Positions 50,701 through 61,700 of a DNA stretch of 64,000 nt are shown here, in pieces. The notes under the pieces were generated by a model, which saw only the letters and a program-made list of their open reading frames with translations, did no database searches and was not told the origin of the DNA. The position numbers and the translations under genes were made by a program. Source of the stretch: Undaria pinnatifida (taxonomy: Eukaryota > Sar > Phaeophyceae > Laminariales > Alariaceae); assembly GCA_012845835.1 (NCBI GenBank), contig JABAKD010000008.1, positions 7,362,775-7,426,774 on the forward strand, in the 5' to 3' direction. How positions within the stretch are numbered: the stretch's first letter is position 1; every line of letters begins with the position of its first letter.

Positions 50701-52728
50701 ACTGCCTTAATGGCAAAAAGCTATCTAAAGTGCAACCCAATTAATAATGTCATGCATTTGATATAGGTATAAAACTAAAAAGAAAACAGCGAAAGAGAAA
50801 AATGGCATTCCGGCGATATCAAGTTAAGGCGTCCCGAAACTCGGAAAGTTTTTAGTTGCGAAAAAGTGTTTGCCAGAACGTGCTACGACCTCTATCGTAG
50901 CAGACGTCAGCAGCCTGCCGCGGGGGAAAAAATGGTGCACATCCCTACCGCAGCATGCGGCGAGCGCCCCTCTCATCAAAACTCCCCCAGGTGGCGTCGG
51001 GGCGGAAACAGGAACGCGCTGGCCTGGCACAGCTGCAGAGACCAACGCTACGCTTGGGGGGGTACCACTTTATTCACTACCCAGAACAGGTCGCTCGTGC
51101 CGTTGACTCTTCACCTAGCTCAAAACCGGACCAAGCTTGTTTTCGATGGGCGCATCCTACCAAACGACACAGTCTCATTATGGCGGTGCGTCTTCCGTAC
51201 CCGAAAAGTATCAAAGCTCAACATTGCAAGTAATAGGGAAGCTCTAAAAGTGACCGCCTCCACCGTAGCCTTGGTAAGTACCATCAAGTAAGTACCATCA
51301 AGTAAGTACCATCAAGTAAGTACCATCAAGTAAGTACCATCAAGAAAAAAATACCATCAAGTAAGTACCATCAAGTAAGTACCATCAAGTAAGTACCATC
51401 AAGTAAGTACCATCAAGAAAAAAATACCATCAAGTAAGTACCATGAGGTACCATGAGGTACTTCAAGAACCGACCTACTACAGGCAGTCGATATATAATG
51501 TTGCATCGCCTGTGGACATGAGGTATCTATCGTCGAGAACCGACCCACTTTTCGGGTAGTCGATCAGTCATGTTCTATCGTCTGCAGACATGACGGTACT
51601 TAGATAATCGAATACTGATCACAAGTTGATACCTCATATTCCACCGTATGTATACCTGAACGCATGCGAAATCATATACCTGATATACGACAAGAGAAGC
51701 GAGTCGGCTACAAATCGCAAATGCAAGCAAACATAATCCTGACGCGATCGACCCAAGAAATGATGAAAAAAAGCATGGAGGCTGTTGCTACGGGAGACAG
51801 CTCACCGGGGCCAACCCGCGCCGCATGGCGATACGCGTATTGCTGATGCATATTTTGCCTGGACGCTTGATTAGATCGCATTCGTCGCTTATCTGGTCTG
51901 TATACATTGGATCCAAGAGGGTTAGAACGTTGTTCGATTGTTTCCAGCTGCCGGTAAACGCATGCGAAGGCACATCGCACGTCGAGAGAAGTGGGTCGGG
52001 CACGCACCACATCACGCTCATAAAAAAAAACGAACGAAGGGGGGCTGCAGAGGGAGAGATAAGCTCACCGGGGTCAATCCTGAGCAGTAGGATCGGGTAC
52101 AGTCTCTCCGCGAACCACGGTATTACCCCCACAGCTCCCATTTTGCCCGTGTTGTTCACCATGTTCACGTTGCCTTCTGTGGACGCGTAGAACTCTACTA
52201 TGCGCTCCACTCGATACCTGTTTGGAGCAGGAGACGGGGACAGAATACAGCACACCTCCATTGATCAGCCGTTCGACACGGGAACGTACTGGGCTCCCTG
52301 GCCGAAAAAACGCACCCACATGGGCTATTGATTTAACGCCTTCACTACTGGAAACCCTTTTGAGAAAAATTACTTGAATTTAGTATAGGGAGGGATTTTG
52401 GGGCTCTACAGGAGCTAAGGTGGCCCTCTGTCGTAAGTGCGCAAGCCAAAATAGGGGCGATTAGGGCCAACACCACGAAGGCCAGTAGTCTACTATGCGC
52501 TCCACTCGATATCTCCCTTGGCACAGGAGCCGAACGAAAGACAGTAGACGTTCCACAGGAACATCATCGTAATTTCCGTTTCGCACTAAACGACTACCGA
52601 CAATCAATGCTAAACGGCTACGAATTGCTCCGTACTATGTACTGGCTCGTGCTGCTGTACTGCCGCGTCCACGTCTTCACATTTACTCTCCGAAACGACG
52701 AGAGAAATGACACATTCACGCGGCAAAT

Positions 52729-52759
<31 letters not shown>

Positions 52760-55700
52760 GCGGGCGGATATCAAGGGTCAGTGTTAGATATTCGTTACCT
52801 TTGCTGAAATCGTTCCCAAACGTCAGGACTCAGACCATTTCCAAAGGCGACCCTGATGCAGCACTGCTTGTCCAAGTGCGTCTCCCTCGAGTTCACCAAA
52901 TACCTGCACAAAAACAGTACCAGTGGGTATCATGTCATACACCACACCCATATCTCAAGTGGGCCAAGTACCTGCACCAAAACAGTACAAAGTGGTAATA
53001 TTTCATAGGTGGAAGCTCACAGCAACCAGCACAAGTTCAGCAGGCAAGAATAGACATTAACGCCTCAAAATAACGTCCTTTCCTCGAAAGTGGGTATGCA
53101 GAGTAACTTATGCGTGGAGACGCATGTTGGCACAGGTCGCACATATATGACAGATCACGATCTAGATCATCTAGATCATCTAGACTATCTAGATTGTATA
53201 GATCCTCAAGCTGTCGTGCCAATATGCTGTGTAGGTTCTGTGCAGTACAGATCCAACCCAGGAAAAAAGTGCTAGATCATTCACACCATCCGCCCCTCAC
53301 ACGGAAACATGATCTGTATGTCATGTACATCAAATAGACCAGGGATCTGTCTGGGAACAGATCATCAATAGGGATCTGGTTCGTCCCATGTATGCAGGGT
53401 TATCACCAGGGCTTTTCACGGGTCAGGGGGGGTTCAAAATGTAGCGGGTCGGGTCGGGTCGGTTCAAGCAGCTTTGAAATCTTGCGGGTCGGGTCGGGTC
53501 GGGTCGGGTCAAGAGATTTCAACATCTCGTAGGTCAGGTCGGGTCGGGTCAAGAGGTTTGAAAATCTCGCGGGTCGGATCGGGTCATGACCATGACCCGC
53601 GAGATTCATGACCCGCGGGTTGTTGTTGGCTGATCCGCGGGTCGAACCCAAGGATCTGGCCTGCGGATTCGCCGTTTTCAAACTTGCAGCTGCTTGCCGG
53701 AGGGCCCTTGTCGTGCCGACGCCCCGCGGGCCGGACCCGCGGATCCGACCCGCGGGTCTGAACTGATACAACACTTGCCGCTTCCTGCAAGAAAGCCTCT
53801 TTCGTGCCGATACACCTATCGTATGGCATCTTATCGTGAAGAACAATCATACCAGGCAGTAACTTAGCGTACCCCAGGCATAACAGTGTTACGCGAACCC
53901 CGTGTCGGATGAAGCCGTAGGTGTTATTCAGGTGTAGTATCATCCATCCAAGTCGACTGAAAACGCCACGCCACATGCTCTTGCAGGGTACTGGCACAAT
54001 GATAAAGACGACACATACATGGCAGTATAAGAACACATACGGCAGTATAAGAACACATACACGACGTACGTACACATTACATACTACATGCCCGGTGACA
54101 AATATCATACCAGTACAAAATATGACATACGTAAAAAGGCACTCGTCGAACCAGCAGCAGCAGCAGCAGTAACATCGGCAGCAGCATCAGCAGCACCAGA
54201 CCCAGGATCCTCGCGGATGGCAGCTCCTGTTCACAGATCTACCGCCCCAGTTGCGGGCTTGCTGCCGGAGGCGGCTCAGCTAGGCTGCGTGCCGGGGCCG
54301 GAGACTGCATGGGTAACTCTCCCGTCGGGGTGTAAGAAAGAAGCCATCGGGTGAAAGCTGTCAGGTCGACCCGGGGGTCTTCGCAACGATACGGGCACGG
54401 CTTAGTGCGGATGTGTAGGTTGCGGTATTTCTCATTTTTCGCGCGCACACCACAAAATCCTGCAAGCAATGCCAATAAAAAACTCACAGAGCACGACATC
54501 CTAGGAAAAGTACGAGGGACCAAGGACCAACCAACCGACCAAGGTATATATCCAGACATGTTTGATCCGTGACTTTGCCTCGTGAGATATACCACAGGTC
54601 CAGTCGACCCGGCCCGCATGAAACCCGCACCTGCGGTGGGTTGGGTCGGGTCGGGTCAAGACGTCTCGAAAAAATCGCGGGTCGGGTCGGGTCGGGTCGG
54701 GTCGGGTCGGGTCGGGTCGGGTCGGGTCGGGTCGGGTCGGGTCGGGTCGGGTCGGGTCGGGTCGGGTCGGGTCGGGTCGGTCGGGTCAGCTGACCCGACC
54801 GACCCGACCCGATCCGACCCGTGAGGTTTGGCCTGACCCCTGAACAGTCCTGATTATCACGAACAGCGGAACCTGCGTGACACTAGATATTTTCGGGATA
54901 ACAACCAACGATGCCACCTACAGTTGGCCTCAAGCATGGTCAAAATTCAAGTTATTTAGGACCCAACCAGAAAGTCTTTCCTTTTGGTCCGGTTTCGGTC
55001 GCATGGCTGATAAGTTTGTTGAACAGCCCATGATGTTCGTCATGTTTTTTAGTGGACGCTAGGTATCGTACGCGCGATCCCAACAGTACGTACCGCGATG
55101 CTGTATGATAGCACATGCCAACCGCCTGACACTTGTGTGCGCGATAGCAGTGCTCCTAACCAAGTTGCGCACGAACGGTTTATCGGCAAAGGAGCTTGCG
55201 GGTGTTGTCTTACAACACCAAACCGGTACTCCTACCCACCCAACCATATCATCACCAGCACACCCAGTGTCCATCCTAGAGAGATGCGAGTTCCGTGGTC
55301 AGACTGTGAGACACAGTTGTCACGAAAAAGTCGTAAAATATAACAGTCGATTGCCTTTGGTACGATCCTCCTTACCCTTCTGAGAACCGCTTCACACAGA
55401 AACGAACACGAAACGAACTTCGAACGACAATCGACCGTGTCGAGAATCGAGGATCTCACCGCGCTACCTCTCCGATGTATTGCACGACGGTGCATCTATG
55501 CATCACGCAGTCAGGCGAGAAGTGCCGCACGCTGAAGCGCTTTCGAACAACGAGTGAGCAGCCGGCCCGCCAGCAGCCACCGACGCCCAGCATGCCGCCG
55601 GACGAGTGGTACAGAGGCAACGCACAGTACACTCTGCCGGGGAGGAAACGAGATGAAGCAGGAGCGCGTTTGTGGCAGGGAGTGTGTAAGCCAAAAGTCA

Positions 55701-58700
55701 TTAAAAATAATAAGGCAAGGCAGGGGCCTTGAAAAAAAAAAGGCACGCAAAGAGTCGAAAAATAAACCAATCAATGCTATCTGAGTCAATGCTATCTGAG
55801 AGCTAAGTTCGCAGGTGACATGCAGCAGCCAGCAGTACACAGTACATAACGTCATCATATGAGCATACAATTACACATACTTTTAGACGTTACTAATGCC
55901 TGTATGGCATACTAATGCCTGTATGGCATTGAAAAATGGCACGTACACATACACTGCTGCTGCCTGTATAGTATTGAGAAAACCTACGAAGAGCCCCTAT
56001 CCTTTAGCCTACTCAAGTCACAAGTACCACTCACTAGCCTACTCAGCCACGTGACTGAGTATCGGTAGGCTATTATAGCCCTACGCTTTAGCCTGCTAGA
56101 GTCACATACGTAGCATTACTCACTAGCCGACTCAGTCGCGTGACTGAGTAGGCTAGTGGATAGCGCTACATAGACGCTTAATAGTCTGACGGAAGTATTC
56201 ACAAGTCGGACAAAGAAGATATCTACTGATGCTATATACATGATCTATGTCGTTCAGGGCAGATATATCCCTGGGCTACATTATCTGCGTGGCCTGTAGA
56301 TCATGTTGCCGCGTTAGAACAGGATGATCTGCACGATCTAGTAAATGTTTCCTTGGATAGATATGTACCACGCAGATCCGACACAACATACCATAGTAAC
56401 AACACATAGGATCTATCAGAGACGATTTCGATCGTCACCTGTCCGATGTGTGAAATATTTTTTAATGCTCACCTGTCGTCAGAACATAGCACATCATGCC
56501 ATAACGACAAACAGATATATTAACGCCTTTCACTGGAAACCCGCTTTGGGAGACAAAGTCCTTGTAATTGGTGTAGGGAGGGCTTTTGGGCTCTGAATGG
56601 GGTTAGATTATCTAGATTATCTAAATCGTGATCTGCCCGACGTGAGGAATGTCTTTGAAAGTTCACCTGTCGCCAGAAGTCAGCCTGGCCGTGACGGAGA
56701 AGAGAACGGCAGCGCTGAAAAAACGGAGGTGGCTGATCTTCGACGCCTTAGGCAGGCCAGTGGTGCCCGAGGTGTAGACGTAAAGCAAGGTATCATTCCA
56801 CCTATAACCAATAACAGCAATAATACGACGCCAAAAAAACAGTGCCCCAGGTGCAGACGGAAGCAAAGTATCATTCCGCCTACGAATAACACTACTAAAA
56901 CGTACAGAACCAGCGGTGCCCACGCAACGCAAATTATCATTTCACCTATCTAAACGAAACTAATCAAACGCCGCCAAGACACGACTGTTAGCAGGACAAC
57001 ATTGAGGTCGGCGGTTTTAAACATGACGGCTGTGAGCATGACGTGACGTGACGTGACGTTCACAAACAGACGCAGTAAGCAAGGTCGACGATAAGGATCT
57101 CCAACGCACGGCATTGCTGTCGTAACGGCCTTGCAGCACCCGCTCCCCAGCTCTCGTTAAAATATAGCCCATACTGCCGTAGCCGTACAATAGCAACTCC
57201 TTTGAGACTTGAGGGGGGGAAAACGTGTCGAAATGGTGGTATTCACGATTACACGCATGCTAGACGGTGTAGGTCCAGCAACCATTGTTTTTTCGGAGGT
57301 CCGTCACTTGAGGGTCTCTATACTATAATACGACAACAATACTATAATACTATAATACTATAATGATACTATAATAATACTAAAACAACACTATAATAAT
57401 ACTATAGACCTAATACTTTAATACTACGTCAACCCTGTGAGGCAAAAACTGATTTGGAGAAAAGCAAAAGTTGTACCCAATTCGACAACCCCATGGTCTA
57501 GGTATACAATACAGACAAAATGCAACACAAGATATGTAATTCTGACAATTTTTGACGATTTTTGACGATTTCGGAGCTCAGCCATTCAGAAACACATCTC
57601 AGCCAAAAAATGGTATACCATAATACCTCTATTGTATTAATAGCAACCGCCATTACATCTAGCTGGCCACACGAAACAACCCGGGCGGCTGAGGGTTCCT
57701 GGGGTAAAGGATACGCCCCTACGGCCTCGCAGCGAGTCGCAGGGTACGCGCGCAGCATTGTACTACTCGTACTGCCATATTATTTTCCTAGACACTTGGA
57801 TTACATCGCACTCGTCTTCCTTTTGGTCGGTATACATGGGTCCCGAACGGGGTAGCCCAACACAGGAGTGACGAGAGAGAAACCATACATGCAGGTTTCA
57901 AAGCACCCTTACTAGTTCGCCGATTACGAGCACCGCCAATACATACATATATATATATATATATCTCACGTGATCCCTCGCCGAGTACCCTCAGGGACGG
58001 CGCCTTCGCTCATAGAGGCCAGCTGTGATCGCAAGTCGTGCCCGGGGCTTTCGCTGGCTTCTCCGTCACCCCCGTACACGCACACGCGAACCTGTACCCC
58101 CCAAAGGTTCAATCAGCCAAGAACGAGAGCGACCGGTCCGGTGGGTTGAAAACCACGCCATGGTAGGGGCTACACCTTTAAGCCAGTACACTTTCTCCCC
58201 GACGGGGTTACTCAACCAACCCACTACTGTACCGGTACACAGTATGCTTCGATCCCATAGGTATTTCAAAGCAACAATTCGTTAGATACCTACCCCATGG
58301 GACTGCGCATCGAGCTTACCTTACAATTTTTCACAAGCGCGGTCGAGCTCCGCAGGCGACGAGCCCCAGGAAAATTAACTGCCACGAACCCCCCACGGTG
58401 CGGCAGCACACGTCTTGACGTCTTTTTGACTGCCACCCCTTGGTGCGTTCCCTTGGTGGGACGAGTAGGAGTAGACGCGCCATTTACTACTTGTTACTCC
58501 GTATCTTGGGCTGGACAACCCGTATAACTATTTGTGATTTTAGAACTGAAAAAAACATGCCCCACTATTTCCAAGTAGTTCGTTTCTAAAAACGTGGGTG
58601 CAGTTCCGACGGCCCTGATAATTTCATTGCCGTCGACGCGGACAGCATCCAAAACGTTTTCCCTCCCAGTCTGACGAGCGACATAACCAGCATCACTGCT

Positions 58701-61700
58701 TTAAAGTAACGGCAAGGCACGAAATAGACCCACCCTGGCTTGTGCTAACACCACGACAGGCCCTCACCCCTCACAGCTGTTAGAATTTTACAGCTGCTAG
58801 CACCTCACTGCTGCTAGCACCTCACCGCTGCTGGAAGCTCGGCGAGGACGTCGTGGCACAAGACGCAGTCCGCCAAGCTTTGATCCACAACCACCAGGAG
58901 ATCCTTAGACTGCCCGAGGGCCGTGCGAATGGCGTGCACCAGCGGCGGACCTTTGATGTGGATGTTTATCAACGCGGTACTGACCCCGGCCTTCGCCATT
59001 CCCAGCCACAGAGCGACTGCAACGCATCGCCGTGGGTGGGGGTCGGGTGCGTCATCGCTATCGTTGCACAGTTGACGCGGGCGGATGTTTGGCTTCCTCC
59101 TCCGCTCATGCTACGGCTTAATACCTCACGTGTGTGCAAGGCGGAAACATCTACGTAGGCCCTGCCTGGTCATCCCCTTGGGTGTCTTATTAAACGATAC
59201 CAGGTGATACAGATACGTAGCGGGTGACGCGTGCCACGAGAGGAGCTGTGGGAGTTTTTCGCCGGAGAATATTTCTGGGTGACGATGGTCATTGACACAC
59301 GACGTGTATGAAAATATGTGGAAGTGTGGTGAGCTGTGTAAGCTTCATCTTTCCCCATCCGCGAAAGGATGGGATAAATTGACGAAAAAAAAAAAAAAAA
59401 ATGTCGTCAACAATAGAAGGTAATCACTTCATTAACCCAAATATCGCTCAAATTGAATGCTTTGCGGTTTACGTTCAATACCTAGGCCGTTGGATTCATC
59501 GGCGTTGCGCCTTCATGTTTCCCCAAGTCAGCGGATGGGCGAGGTGGAGAGCTCCTTAAACTATATCAAAAACCACAAAATAGACGGGGGGCTACCTCTA
59601 TCATACTGTTAATAGCGAGCGTCAGATATTAACTACAGACCGATAAGGGGTAGGTATACAGGGCGAGGTTCAGCCTGCGCGCTTTGACTCCTACTAAAGT
59701 GGCACGCCGCACCGCATGGGACTAACGGTAGAAACGACTACTCTTGTACTGTAAAGAGTAAGTCGGCACTCGAATTTTGGACTTACCGTAATCTGGACAA
59801 GACGGCATGACCAGCGCGATCGCGTCACTTTTTCCCAGACCTTGACTGAGAGCCCACTGGGCTACTTGATTCGACCTAGGATGGCAGAACGGAACAAGCC
59901 AATAGACCGCCGCAAAGGTGGGAAGGCGTTTATTTGTCGCCGGACATGAAACTTTAGCCAGACAACGAAGAATTGAAGGGAAATAAGCCGAAATATATCC
60001 GACACCAGTACTGGGTATATGGCTGCCTGCTAGCGTCGCATCTGCAGACGGTAGCAGCGCCAGGCAGATTGTAGCTTTCTTCATTCTGGCTGCTATTGTG
60101 TCAATCACAAAGGTCATCGCATTCGACGTCGGAGCAATTGCCGATCCCTCTTTTTACCACCGCAACAAGTACCCAGCACTAGTTCAGGCTGTGTGTCCTC
60201 CAAAACGTGGGTGCGATCCTTAAGGGGAAACTTCAACTGAGCAGCCTTCGGGTGCTAAATTCAACTTCAAGTGCAACTCAGCAGCCTCTCAGGTGCAGAT
60301 TCATCTTCAACTCAGGTGCCTTCAAGAGTAATATTCAACTTCAAGTCAGCACCCTTTAGGTGCGAATTACTCAACTTCAAACTAGCAGCCTTCGGGTGCA
60401 AGATTCAACTTCAGCAACTTTCAGGTGCAAAGTCCAACTTCAACGTAGCAGTCCTTGAGGAATTCAGCTTCAACCCAGCAGCCTCCGACTGCAAGATTCA
60501 ACTTTAACTCAGCAGCCTTCAGGTGCAAGATTCACATTCAACCCAGCTGTCTTCAAGTGCAAGATTGAACTTCAACTTAGCAGCCTTCGGGTGCAAGATT
60601 CAACACGACTCAGTAGCCTTCGGGTGCAACATCCAACATCAACATAGGCCGCAGCATTCAACTTCAACTCAACATCCGTCAGATGCAAGGTGCAGCTTGA
60701 ACTCAGCAGCCTTGCGGTGCATTTTTCAACTTCAACCTAGCAGTCTTCGAGTGCAAGATTCAACTTCAACCCAGCAGCATTCGCGAGCCGAAACGAAAGA
60801 GGTGGTGCTTCTGCCCAGTAGAGCTTACCAGGGAGTCGACAAAAATGGTAAAGGCAAACTATGTACAACGCAAAGGGGAGTATCCCTACATTGGTTGATT
60901 GATTTTGATTGGATCATAAGGGTTAGGGTTAGGGTTAGATATAATGCAAACAGTGTGTCAACCTTTTCTCGAGTAAGAGGCATAGTATACCTGGTATATC
61001 AATAGTACCCGTGTTGGATATCCTTATCATATAATATTTATCCCCTCAAAATAATGTATAGTTTCCAGGCACATATTGAGCTGCCCCCCCCCCCCCCCCC
61101 CCCCCCCCCCGCCCCCCTCCAAACCCGCTCGCTTTTGATCAAAACCAGGCCCCCCTTTCCCTTCACAGCTGTCAGATTTTGTCCCCCTCAGAAACGGGTT
61201 TTATAGTTTCCGCGCACAGACTGACTAAAATCATCCTGTTGACCCTGATAGCTACACTGTAGTTGTAAGGGGAGTCGCCGACCTATATCCTTAATGAGGA
61301 CACACAACTGGTAATGCGCGCGATCGGAGTATCACACACAGCTTGCAAAGATGAGTTTCGACGAAATCTTCGATCTCACAGCTGGAGTGTATTTTAATTT
61401 TTATAATAATACGCCAACGTCGTAGTAGTGGTAGTGACGTCCAAATGAATCTTTAAAAACATTCGGCCTCAGTATTAATTTCGTACAGCCCGCTCTACCG
61501 CTCGCCACCCAGCCGCTAGCGAACGCACGCCCGTGCCACGAGGGCCTCACACGTCACCCCTTGGCCGGCGGTTCCCAACTCGGCAAGCGAGGAGCGTGAA
61601 AAGTCCCTCCCGGGAACGGCTCGATCACTCCCCGGGAAGGCGGAGAGTCGTAAGAAAGTGGAAATCCCACCCAGCTCCTGGCGTACCAGGTGCACCGCCG

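Noticed and set aside
54239-54360. Minus-strand [11 protein letters not shown], resembling the FATP segment after YIGE-x-x-R
   Set aside because: No AG acceptor or GT donor in phase; the true exon 8 with GNGLSPDVW was found at 52799-52903.
60917-60940. Telomere or chromosome end
   Set aside because: Only about 3.5 TTAGGG units, inside a gene intron, with gene sequence continuing on both sides.
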